Assembly: GCA_900457075.1 (NCBI GenBank)
Contig: UGYN01000002.1
Location: forward strand, 3,038,001-3,102,000
Source of the DNA: Serratia quinivorans
GTDB lineage: Bacteria > Pseudomonadota > Gammaproteobacteria > Enterobacterales > Enterobacteriaceae
DNA length: 64,000 bases
Reading direction: 5' to 3'
Each line of letters starts with the position of its first letter. The first letter of the stretch is position 1. Below are positions 24,633-31,640 of the stretch, in pieces. The notes beneath the pieces were generated by a model. It was given only the letters and a program-made list of their open reading frames with translations. It did not search any database and was not told the DNA's origin. Made by a program: the position numbers and the translations under genes.

Positions 24633-24854
24633 TCAGCGCCGACCTTTAAGCATCGCCTCCGTTTCCGGCATCGAGAGCTGCACCCGGTGCCGTGCCGCCA
24701 CATTCAGCGCAAACACCTGCGTATACATTTCCGTGGAACTCATCGATTAATGTCTCATTAGTGACTGCAGCACCTCGAGCGGAATGCCAGCATACAATAT
24801 GTGCATCACGTAGTTGTGCCGGAAGGTGTACGGGGGGAACGATACTAGCAGCAT
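24633..24854 (-). pseudogene. C-terminal remnant of a tyrosine recombinase
   Basis: The minus strand reads FPPYTFRHNYVMHILYAGIP, then LEVLQSLMRH, an in-frame TAA at 24747-24749, then SMSSTEMYTQVFALNVAARH to a stop at 24633. This is the C-terminal catalytic part of a phage/plasmid integrase, with the HxxR-like segment and the active-site tyrosine context (TEMYTQVF), but without the N-terminal two thirds and with one nonsense codon. A ribosome-binding-like AGGAG precedes an ATG at 24854, probably from the sequence fused to it. Confidence 0.7.
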
Positions 24855-24899
24855 TTTAAGTCTCCTGTGGTTGACATAGCTCCCTTTTGATTCGAAGAT

Positions 24900-25110
24900 G
24901 AAGAGGCTTACTTGTTGTCCTTGGACAACCAGCTAATGCTTCAGCACTCTGTGAGAAGCGCCTTCGGGTGAGTGCCAACCAAAGTTTCAGTGGTCTGTGA
25001 GAAACGCCTTTGGGTGACTGCAAATAGCCTCGTAGCCTGAAAGAGGCAGCCCATGTGGCGGGAACTCCGTTTAGCCTTTGAGAACGGAGATCACTTAACG
25101 GTGATGAAGG
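24900..25110 (+). ncRNA. STAXI-like structured element, copy 2
   Basis: Same order as copy 1: hairpin GTTGTC-CTTG-GACAAC (24914-24929), then GCACTC...GCC-TTCG-GGT...GAGTGC and CAGT-GGTC...GCC-TTTG-GGT...GACTG units with CTGTGAGAA spacers, then AACTCCGTTT/AACGGAG and ATCAC/GTGAT stems. GTTGTC/GACAAC replaces GTCGTC/GACGAC of copy 1, a compensated change. It lies upstream of the series of small leader-controlled genes including ardC. The copy starts close to the fused integrase remnant. Confidence 0.75.
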
Positions 25111-25163
25111 TTCCTTCAGCATTTCACTTCCGGGCACAGTTCCCAATCTCTGCAATTATCTAT

Positions 25164-25225
25164 CCTGACGGAAAACCTACCCCGTCAGGGCTGGTGTTAT
25201 TCGTCTTTCTATTAGGACTGACACC
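25164..25225 (+). promoter_or_regulatory. Two-hairpin leader L1
   Basis: First hairpin CCTGACGG/CCGTCAGG (25164-25171 with 25182-25189). The second pairs GGTGT (25193-25197) with ACACC (25221-25225), which is immediately before the ATG at 25226, enclosing the AGGAC ribosome binding site. Confidence 0.5.
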
Positions 25226-25276
25226 ATGAACAGTGTTCTGGGCAGCGCATGCGTTGGGACGCCGCCAATTTTATGA
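25226..25276 (+). CDS. Possible 16-residue peptide
   Basis: ATG at 25226 after leader L1, reading NSVLGSACVGTPPIL to TGA at 25274-25276. It may be a truncated gene start that kept its leader, or a regulatory peptide upstream of the 43-residue gene. Support is only the leader and AGGAC. Confidence 0.3.
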   Translation: MNSVLGSACVGTPPIL

Positions 25277-25284
25277 CCATCAGT

Positions 25285-25343
25285 TTCCCAGGGAATACCT
25301 TTCCCCTGGGATCGGTGTTTCCCTTTTTTACAGGAGAAACACC
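25285..25343 (+). promoter_or_regulatory. Two-hairpin leader L2
   Basis: First hairpin TTCCCAGGG/CCCCTGGGA (25285-25311). Second hairpin pairs GGTGTTTC (25314-25321) with GAAACACC (25336-25343), burying the AGGAG ribosome binding site in front of the ATG at 25344. Confidence 0.65.
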
Positions 25344-25475
25344 ATGTCTGTACTTTCACTGTGGCCTTATCAGCCAGAGCTCCAATTAGCTGAACAGTTT
25401 GCAAAGCAGTTTGTCTGTCTGCGTCATCGTTATAATTACGGTGTAAAACACTTGGTATGCGTGCCGCCGGCGTAA
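25344..25475 (+). CDS. Small accessory protein, 43 residues
   Basis: ATG with AGGAG eight bases upstream, product SVLSLWPYQPELQLAEQFAK continuing to VKHLVCVPPA. Short, soluble, no recognised family. It is called because it has the same leader layout and ribosome binding site as the larger genes downstream. Confidence 0.55.
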   Translation: MSVLSLWPYQPELQLAEQFAKQFVCLRHRYNYGVKHLVCVPPA

Positions 25476-25496
25476 ACGGTAGGCAGTAACACACCC

Positions 25497-25558
25497 TGAC
25501 GGGGATTTATTCCCGTCCGGGGGATAAATCCCTCTTCATTATTTCTGGAGGATTTATC
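25497..25558 (+). promoter_or_regulatory. Two-hairpin leader L3 with alternative pairing
   Basis: GACGGG/CCCGTC (25498-25503 with 25512-25517) forms the first hairpin. GATAAATCC (25523-25531) pairs perfectly with GGATTTATC (25550-25558), which abuts the start codon and covers GGAGG. The same ATAAATCCC can instead pair with GGGATTTAT at 25502-25510, so two mutually exclusive folds exist. Confidence 0.7.
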
Positions 25559-25924
25559 GTGAATATGAACGTAGCCTTTTTAACAACTGCGCCTCAGTCA
25601 CTTACTCAGGATTTGTGCGATCTGGCTAATCTGGAAGGGCATTTGTTGGCGGTACGCGCGCTGATGCGTCTCGATACGGGTAATGAAAAGGGCGAGGGGG
25701 AAGCCTTCTCGCTTAACCAATGTGGGGTGGCTAATGCCGCCTACCGTTTTGGTTTTGCCTGGTATGGGGGACGTTTCGACAGCTCAGCCTGTGAGCCTCT
25801 TATTAACGCACTGCATACACTCGGGGCCGATATCGATCCGGCAGTATGGAAAAGCTGCTTTGATGAAGGGTGTAATGACGCAGAGATTGAACAGGAACAA
25901 GTGAACCTGATCTCATCCATGTAG
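25559..25924 (+). CDS. ICE accessory protein, 121 residues
   Basis: GTG start with GGAGG behind leader L3; an ATG at 25565 is an alternative. The product is acidic and soluble (HLLAVRALMRLDTGNEKGEG; CFDEGCNDAEIEQEQ). I do not recognise the family. It is the first of a run of co-oriented accessory genes each with its own structured leader. Confidence 0.7.
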   Translation: MNMNVAFLTTAPQSLTQDLCDLANLEGHLLAVRALMRLDTGNEKGEGEAFSLNQCGVANAAYRFGFAWYGGRFDSSACEPLINALHTLGADIDPAVWKSCFDEGCNDAEIEQEQVNLISSM

Positions 25925-25977
25925 TACGCACTACCGGTTTTGTTGAGCACAACAGGACTTCAACGATCTAACTGATA

Positions 25978-26037
25978 TTCCCTGGAGGGGTCTTCCCCTC
26001 CCTGGGAAGTCCGTCTCCAGAACACAGGAGACTTACC
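25978..26037 (+). promoter_or_regulatory. Two-hairpin leader L4 (upstream of DUF3085 gene)
   Basis: First hairpin TTCCCTGGAGGGG-TCTT-CCCCTCCCTGGGAA (25978-26008). Second: GTCTCC (26013-26018) pairs with GGAGAC (26027-26032), which is the ribosome binding site of the ATG at 26038, with AAGT/ACTT extending the stem. A candidate cis-regulatory motif named after DUF3085 has been reported in the literature and may be this. Confidence 0.7.
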
Positions 26038-26640
26038 ATGTTGCATTTTGACCCTGCAGAACTGCGCGCTGTCGTCGCTGAAATCCGTGCCAATCAGTGT
26101 GCGCTGGTATTAGCCAAAGACGACGGCGTTTATCTGATGCCGGCCGTGGGTGAGCGAAACGCCACAGGGCGTATTAAACACCTGGCGTATGCCGACGGTT
26201 GCCATCCTCAAAAGGATGATGCCTGGTATGAGACGTCCCGGCAGCTTGTCGGCGGCGATGACTTTGGCGAGGAACTGGTGCTGACCGACCGTTGCATCGA
26301 ACGAATACTGTCGCAAGGGCATGAACTCTGGATCCACCTGTTACCCGAGACGGTCTATATGCACGTCGCAGCAGTTAACTGGGTTTGTGTCGCCGACTAC
26401 CGCCGTATGACCGCCCGCATGCTACAGCTGGCCGAGGTTCATTACTCGGTCTGTGTCAGCCAAGATGAGTTTAAAAGCTGGCGTGAACGGGCCATCAACC
26501 TGCTGGCCACTGCCTGCCATACCGATTGCAAGCGGGCAAAGCCCGTCGATCGGGAAGACTATCTGGCCATGTTCGAACGGCTGAAACAGCATATTGACTC
26601 CGTTAATCCGAAAGGGGCGCTGCGTTACCCCGCTTTCTAA
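26038..26640 (+). CDS. DUF3085 domain protein
   Basis: 200 residues with an N-terminal DUF3085-like domain (LHFDPAELRAVVAEIRANQC, VLAKDDGVYLMPAVGER, and the aromatic GGDDFGEE region to about residue 85) and a second half with conserved Trp/Cys residues. Such proteins are common in SPI-7/PFGI-1 type elements and their function is not established. AGGAG precedes the ATG. It lies between two structured leaders and upstream of the antirestriction gene. Confidence 0.75.
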   Translation: MLHFDPAELRAVVAEIRANQCALVLAKDDGVYLMPAVGERNATGRIKHLAYADGCHPQKDDAWYETSRQLVGGDDFGEELVLTDRCIERILSQGHELWIHLLPETVYMHVAAVNWVCVADYRRMTARMLQLAEVHYSVCVSQDEFKSWRERAINLLATACHTDCKRAKPVDREDYLAMFERLKQHIDSVNPKGALRYPAF

Positions 26641-26652
26641 CTACTTTTCTGT

Positions 26653-26713
26653 CCCCTGGGGCGTATTCTTCGCCGCCAGGGGAGGAATGCGCCTTTTTTA
26701 CGAGGAGCACTCC
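26653..26713 (+). promoter_or_regulatory. Two-hairpin leader L5 (upstream of ardC-type gene)
   Basis: Long first hairpin CCCCTGGGGCG/CGCCGCCAGGGG (26653-26682, loop TATTCTT). The second pairs GGAG..TGC.CCT (26681-26694) with AGG.GCA CTCC (26703-26713), covering the GAGGAG ribosome binding site of the ATG at 26714. Confidence 0.65.
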
Positions 26714-27721
26714 ATGAAAAAAACATCATCACGTCGGCCGGCAAAAGCCCGTCGAGAACGTCCCGATTTGTATCAACAGGTGACGGACAAAATCATTGCC
26801 GCCATTGAGACGGGAACCTTGCCCTGGCGCAAACCCTGGCGGACCGACAAGGCCCGCGGCGCGTCGACAGCCATCATGCCGCAGAACGGCACGACCGGTT
26901 ACTACTACAGCGGCGTGAATGTGCTGCTGTTGTGGATGGCCGCGGACGAAAGGGGATTTCACTCCAATCGCTGGCTCACCTACAAGCAGGCGGAAGCCGT
27001 CGGCGGCCATGTGCGTGCCGGCGAAACCGCGACCCTGGCCGTGGTATTCAAACCCTGGGACAAGCAGGTGGAGGATGCTGACGGTCGGCAGTTGTTTGAC
27101 GAGGACGGGAACCCTCTGAAAACGCGAATACCCATGCTGAAGCCGCTGTACCTGTTTAACGTAGCCCAGTGCGACAACCTCCCGGAAACCGTTGTTGGCG
27201 TTACGCTGGCAGAGGAACCGAAAGAGGATAACGCGTCGGTTGATGCGAAAACGCAGGCTCAGGTCAGCACCCTCGTTGATGCCTGTGGCGTTCGGCTTGA
27301 ACAGGTTTATCAGGACCGGGCATTTTACTCCCCGATCCGCGACCAGATTGTCTTGCCGCAGGTTCAGCAATTTCGAACCGAGGCGGATTACTGGTCGACG
27401 TTATTGCATGAACTGGTGCACAGCTCCGGTCATGCAACACGGCTCAACCGGGAGGGGATCACGTCTTCCTCCCGGGCGTTTGGTGACCCGGTATACGCGT
27501 TCGAAGAACTGGTGGCGGAGCTGGGCAGTGCTTTTATGTGCGCACAGCTTGGCGTCTTTGGCGACGTTCAGCACGACAGCTACCTCGAACACTGGCTCAA
27601 GGTATTGCGTGAAGATAAACGCGCGCTGTTTCGTGCGGCCAAACAGGCCCGCGAGGCGTCAGAGTTTTTGCTGAAGCCCCTGGCGGAACCGGTGACTACC
27701 GATACCGCCGTTGCGGCATGA
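26714..27721 (+). CDS. ArdC-like antirestriction protein / zincin-type metalloprotease
   Basis: 335 residues. The N-terminal ssDNA-binding domain (DLYQQVTDKIIAAIETGTLP, WRKPW, YYSGVNVLLLW, about 15-130) is followed by a zincin-like domain with HELVH at about residue 232, the zinc-binding HExxH motif, and the EELVAELGSAFMC helix. ArdC proteins protect incoming single-stranded DNA against host restriction during conjugation. The ATG at 26714 has GAGGAG seven bases upstream. It follows the DUF3085 gene and leader L5. This is the antirestriction gene expected near STAXI elements. Confidence 0.85.
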   Translation: MKKTSSRRPAKARRERPDLYQQVTDKIIAAIETGTLPWRKPWRTDKARGASTAIMPQNGTTGYYYSGVNVLLLWMAADERGFHSNRWLTYKQAEAVGGHVRAGETATLAVVFKPWDKQVEDADGRQLFDEDGNPLKTRIPMLKPLYLFNVAQCDNLPETVVGVTLAEEPKEDNASVDAKTQAQVSTLVDACGVRLEQVYQDRAFYSPIRDQIVLPQVQQFRTEADYWSTLLHELVHSSGHATRLNREGITSSSRAFGDPVYAFEELVAELGSAFMCAQLGVFGDVQHDSYLEHWLKVLREDKRALFRAAKQAREASEFLLKPLAEPVTTDTAVAA

Positions 27722-27729
27722 GGAGTCAG

Positions 27730-27996
27730 ATGATGACTATTGAATAGTGCTATTGGCAGATCATTGCCGGCAGGTTGCTAGCCAAATACTTTGGCCTGGC
27801 GTTAAACGATACCGATCTGTGTGAAACGGAGTGCGTGATGGCTTTACAGGAAGCGGGTGTGCGGCCGTTTGAGGCGATCAACAACCTGGTGGATAAATAC
27901 CACCTGGTACGCCTGGGCGCCAATCCCTTTACCTCATCATCACCCTATCTGCGCCAGGAGGAAGAACTGGTCGTGATCGGTGAGCATGAACTCTAA
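27730..27996 (+). pseudogene. ICE accessory gene with amber codon
   Basis: The frame starts at ATG 27730 just after GGAG (27722-27725) and reads MMTIE, then TAG at 27745-27747, then continues in frame CYWQIIAGRLLAKYFGLALN through to GEHEL. The amber at codon six interrupts what looks like a normal N terminus. A restart at TTG 27775 would give a 73-residue product without the first helix. Related small proteins occur next to ArdC genes in this type of island, and I do not know their role. Confidence 0.55.
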
Positions 27997-28047
27997 CGGC
28001 AGGCCAGTACCCTTGTCCTGACCATCATGATGTAACACCTAACCCAT

Positions 28048-28111
28048 CGGGGGAGACTTTCCCCCGCTGGGGAAAGCTCTCTCTTTTTCTTGTAAGAAGA
28101 GGAGAACTAGC
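28048..28111 (+). promoter_or_regulatory. Two-hairpin leader L6
   Basis: First hairpin CGGGGGA/TCCCCCG (28048-28054 with 28060-28066). Downstream GCTCTCTCTTTTTCTT (28076-28091) can pair with much of AAGAAGAGGAGAACTAGC (28094-28111), which includes the ribosome binding site of the ATG at 28112. Confidence 0.6.
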
Positions 28112-29035
28112 ATGTCGAACTGGTGTAATAACCGTTTAGTAATCACTGGCCAATCTGTGTTTGTGGATGAGCTGCAGCAATGGGTGAATGGCCATGTTGT
28201 GCCTGACTACCGTCATGCTATTCAACAGAGCTGCAGACTGTTCCTGGCAGGGTGTGCCAGCATACTCAAACCGGCCACGGTAAAACCCGGTGTATACATC
28301 CCGTATCCGGGGCTGCTGGCCCATCCGGGGGTTGCGTCGACACAGAACCTGGCTTTTGAACAATGGTTCGGTTTGTTGAAAGCTGATGTGCCGTTGACAG
28401 GGGAGAATCTTCGATTAATCGAACGTCTCTACCGTCAGTCCGGTATCGATGCCGTTAAATGGGAGAACATCCCGGTCGTGGCGAAAGAACGGATTGCTGA
28501 CGTGCTTGTCCGGCAATATGCAGACTGGTTCGGGCTCGTTGGTTTGGGGCCGGATATCGATGTTGGTAACTGCTGGGAGCGTCTGGGTATTATGCCCGAG
28601 TACACCGCCCCGTGCGATATGTTGCTGTTGATCCCAACGCGGCTGGCGACGGAACTGAATGGGGCTGGTAGCCTGTTGCGTGACGTCCCGACAACTGCGG
28701 AGCTTTACGGTCGCCAGTACGGGGTCGAATGGCCGTCTGGTCACAATGTTGGGTGTGTGCGAGACGGTATCAACACATTGACAGTGCACTTTGACTCACC
28801 ATGGTACCCACCTGCAGGCGAGGTTATCGGGATGCTGTCTGAACAGTTCAGTTGCCAGGTGGAACATTCCTGGTATATGGCTGATGCGCAACGCAGTGGC
28901 TATGACCGCTACGATCGTGGCGAGCATGTTGACGGTGGACGAATATCGACAGAAGCCACTGAAAGTGAAGTGATTTACCTGACTTATGCAGACAAGGATT
29001 CAGTGCCGTTGTCATCCAATTCAGCAGATGGCTAA
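28112..29035 (+). CDS. DUF1281-type (YubB ferredoxin-like) protein
   Basis: 307 residues starting SNWCNNRLVITG, the typical start of DUF1281 proteins, with the C-terminal part carrying the ferredoxin-like region (LTVHFDSPWYPPAGEVIGML, then CQVEHSWYMAD). These are frequent on conjugative plasmids and ICEs, and no function is established. AGGAG precedes the ATG behind leader L6. A strong terminator follows. Confidence 0.75.
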   Translation: MSNWCNNRLVITGQSVFVDELQQWVNGHVVPDYRHAIQQSCRLFLAGCASILKPATVKPGVYIPYPGLLAHPGVASTQNLAFEQWFGLLKADVPLTGENLRLIERLYRQSGIDAVKWENIPVVAKERIADVLVRQYADWFGLVGLGPDIDVGNCWERLGIMPEYTAPCDMLLLIPTRLATELNGAGSLLRDVPTTAELYGRQYGVEWPSGHNVGCVRDGINTLTVHFDSPWYPPAGEVIGMLSEQFSCQVEHSWYMADAQRSGYDRYDRGEHVDGGRISTEATESEVIYLTYADKDSVPLSSNSADG

Positions 29036-29065
29036 TCGCCGACTTTTGTTAGCACGTCAACCTAT

Positions 29066-29094
29066 GGCCACCGATGTTCGGTGGTCTTTTTTTT
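29066..29094 (+). terminator. Rho-independent terminator after the DUF1281 gene
   Basis: Stem GGCCACCG/CGGTGGTC with a five-base loop and a T8 run, 30 bases past the stop codon. Confidence 0.9.
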
Positions 29095-29097
29095 GCC

Positions 29098-29148
29098 GTG
29101 GGGAAGTTTCCCCACTACGAGTGGAGAAATTGTGCTGGGAAACGCTTT
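29098..29148 (+). pseudogene. Orphan leader L8 with truncated gene start
   Basis: Perfect hairpin GTGGGGAA/TTCCCCAC (29098-29115), then GTGGAGAAATT before a GTG and only eight codons (LGNALTN) to a TAA. It looks like the leader and first codons of another accessory gene whose body was lost where the dehydrogenase/regulator segment is now inserted. Confidence 0.4.
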
Positions 29149-29315
29149 GACGAATTAACGTCGTTCGGTGATATGTACACCGATGCATTGGTTGGAAAAC
29201 GTGTCATCAACATTGGCTTATTGAATCAGTAGATAACAGAAGGGCCTCATTTCAGAGACCCTTATATTTACCCGAGCTAATATCGACAACTTCATTCAGT
29301 GGGTTTATTCGGGTA

Positions 29316-30068
29316 TTAACCTACAGAATAGCCACCGTCAACCGTGATAATTTGGCCAATGATAGAGCGGGCATTATCCGAAGCCAGGAATAGTGCCGTT
29401 GCAGCAATCTCCTCGGTTGTAACGATACGCCCGGTAGGCATTTTACTGAGAAATTGTTCCTTCGCTATCGGATCGTTTCCTACAAACCGGTCAAACATTG
29501 CTGTTGCTACTGGCCCTGGCGCAATGGCGTTAACCCGTACCCCGTCAGCGGCAACTTCAAGTGCGGCGGAGCGCGTTAATCCGTTAACTGCATGTTTACT
29601 TGCTGAATAGACGCTGCCACCAGGAATACCGACTTGCCCGGCTTGTGACGAGAAATTAATCAGGCTGCCTGACCCCTGTTTGCTCATAACTGGCAGAACA
29701 TGTTTCATCACAAGCTGGGTTCCCAGCACATTGGTATCAAATACATGGCGGAAGTCTTCGACGGTGGTTCTGTCATGCGGGGTAGGCAGCCCCTCTGTAC
29801 CAGCAACATTAAGCAACACATCAATTTTCCCAAAGACTTTCTGCGTGTACTTAATTAATTCTGAAACCTGATTCTCAAATACGACATCAGATAAAAAAAA
29901 GTGAACATCAGGACTCATTTGACGAAGTTCGGTTTCTAATTCCCGACCTTTTTGCTCATTACGTCCTGAAATGACTACGTTATATCCCACTTGACTGAAC
30001 TTACGGGCACATTCTTCTCCAATGCCGCTAAGCGCGCCAGTAATTATGACGGTTTGTTTCTTAGACAT
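29316..30068 (-). CDS. SDR-family oxidoreductase
   Basis: 250 residues with the classical short-chain dehydrogenase motifs: TGALSGIG cofactor-binding loop (about 9-16), NVAG (about 90), catalytic serine in NFSSQAG, YSASK (about 154-158) and NAIAPGPVATAMF. It should use NAD(P)H, with unknown substrate. The start at 30068 has GGAG eight bases upstream; a longer frame from 30125 is less likely. It is a cargo gene inside element A, divergent from the LuxR-type gene at 30334, which may regulate it. Confidence 0.85.
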   Translation of the reverse strand: MSKKQTVIITGALSGIGEECARKFSQVGYNVVISGRNEQKGRELETELRQMSPDVHFFLSDVVFENQVSELIKYTQKVFGKIDVLLNVAGTEGLPTPHDRTTVEDFRHVFDTNVLGTQLVMKHVLPVMSKQGSGSLINFSSQAGQVGIPGGSVYSASKHAVNGLTRSAALEVAADGVRVNAIAPGPVATAMFDRFVGNDPIAKEQFLSKMPTGRIVTTEEIAATALFLASDNARSIIGQIITVDGGYSVG

Positions 30069-30333
30069 CCTGAATCTCCATGGACTGTAAAATACCGATC
30101 CAAGTATAGATTGGCATTCAGGCAACGGAAATGAAATATCCTATTTTTAGCTGCGATGTAGTTATAATGGGGCGCGGTTTTAATACGTAAAATAATAATG
30201 AAAGATATTGTTACATTATATTAATAAAACGAGAGGGTTTTTAGGTTGCAGAAATATGCTAATTATAGAGTGAAAGTGAAGGATTATGCTTTCGCTTTAC
30301 AGTCAAGGCCCTAAAGTCCATGGGAGGACTTCC

Positions 30334-31017
30334 ATGACCAAGATAGACAATAGACAGTTTTCACTTTTGGATGAAAAGAACGCACCAACCATTGAGTATT
30401 ATATTGATAACCCTGTAATACCTGCCTGCGCCGGGATAACCCTTGTTAAGGATCTCAGTCACCGCTTTGTTGCATCTAACCTGTTATTTAGCCGGTTCTC
30501 TGGTGTGGATCCGTATAGGTTACCGACTCTTGATGATTCAGATATGCCTTGGGCTGAAAGAGGCGATATTTATAGGGATCATGAGAAAGCGATCCTTGCA
30601 GGTGAGGTTTACAATGTTCTTGAACCACTCCCAGGGGTCGTTCATGCATTTTTACATACTTCTAAACAAGTTATATATGATAAGAATGGATTTCCCGCCG
30701 GGACTACAGCAACTGCCATTATTATGAATGGTCATATTGATTTTCATAATGTTACCGGTGTGTCAAAAGTGTTAAAAATATCATCATACAAAGATGTAAA
30801 ACTTAGCTCCAATGAGGCTAGGTTACTGTTTTTTCTACTTAAAGGATTGAAAAGAAAACAAATATCAGAGCTTTTGAATATTAATCTTGCTAATTATGAC
30901 TACTGCATGAGAAACCTGAAAGTCAAGTTCAATGTGAGTTCAAGTGTTCAACTTATAGATAAGTGCATTAAGCTAGGATATCAGGATACATTCCCTTTTC
31001 AGATTTTTTTCAAATAG
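30334..31017 (+). CDS. LuxR-type regulator with PAS-like N-terminal domain
   Basis: 227 residues. The N-terminal half resembles a PAS sensor (IPACAGITLVKDLSHRFVAS, then NLLFSRFSG), and the C terminus carries a LuxR-like helix-turn-helix (LSSNEARLLFFLLKGLKRKQ, then ISELLNINLANYDYCMRNLK). GGAGG lies six bases before the ATG at 30334; the frame from 30286 has no clear site. It is divergent from the SDR gene with about 265 bases between them and AT-richer than the flanking element genes, suggesting a later insertion. Confidence 0.75.
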   Translation: MTKIDNRQFSLLDEKNAPTIEYYIDNPVIPACAGITLVKDLSHRFVASNLLFSRFSGVDPYRLPTLDDSDMPWAERGDIYRDHEKAILAGEVYNVLEPLPGVVHAFLHTSKQVIYDKNGFPAGTTATAIIMNGHIDFHNVTGVSKVLKISSYKDVKLSSNEARLLFFLLKGLKRKQISELLNINLANYDYCMRNLKVKFNVSSSVQLIDKCIKLGYQDTFPFQIFFK

Positions 31018-31565
31018 TTATCGTGGGTTTCTTGGTTTTTTCCTATGACTTCTCATAGGATCTTAAATCCTTCTTTTTGACACGTTAACAAAATTAATAT
31101 TACTCTACTCCAACGCGTTGTTAATTAAAAAACTATAAATAATCATCGTAATGCCTTGTGGTATTACTGTGGCCGGATTAATTTAAGTAAATGGCAAGGT
31201 ATTTAAAACATGTAACACTAGGGAATCTCTCAATACTTAGTTTTGGAAAAGGTCATAATGCATAATGTAATATAATCCCCAGGTGAAATAAAATGAATTG
31301 ATAGTAATAAATTGAGAAATAGATGGTGTGGCCTAATGGTAAATTCACCATTCCTATAAAAATTAAAAAAATATAGATTCCTGATATTTTTTCGAGAGTC
31401 ACGGCTTCTACTTACTATCCATAGGATCTTTTTACCAGACGCAAGCAGCATGCATGTATGACAGCCCAGTGAAAACCTTTTCTGTTGCGAAAAGATTTTC
31501 CTGTGGTGTGTACCGTATTGACCTAGGCAGCATAGCGCCGGTCATGATTCAACGGAGTGCTGCTA
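31018..31565. other. AT-rich intergenic region before the traI-type gene
   Basis: About 550 bases with no gene. The right part (from about 31440) returns to the composition of the element and has a CTTTTC/GAAAAG hairpin near 31479-31497. In MobH-type systems the origin of transfer can lie near the relaxase gene, but I cannot identify one here. Confidence 0.4.
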
Positions 31566-31640
31566 ATGCCTTATTCTGATACACCTGAACAAGCCGCCAT
31601 CATTGAGGGTGATGTTATCGCTGGAGGCGTAGCATGCTGA
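31566..31640 (+). CDS. Possible 24-residue leader ORF overlapping traI start
   Basis: ATG at 31566 with GGAG nine bases upstream, product PYSDTPEQAAIIEGDVIAGG then VAC, stop TGA at 31638-31640 overlapping the next gene's ATG at 31634. Its last codons contain the GGAGG ribosome binding site of traI, so its translation could open or block that site. Confidence 0.35.
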   Translation: MPYSDTPEQAAIIEGDVIAGGVAC

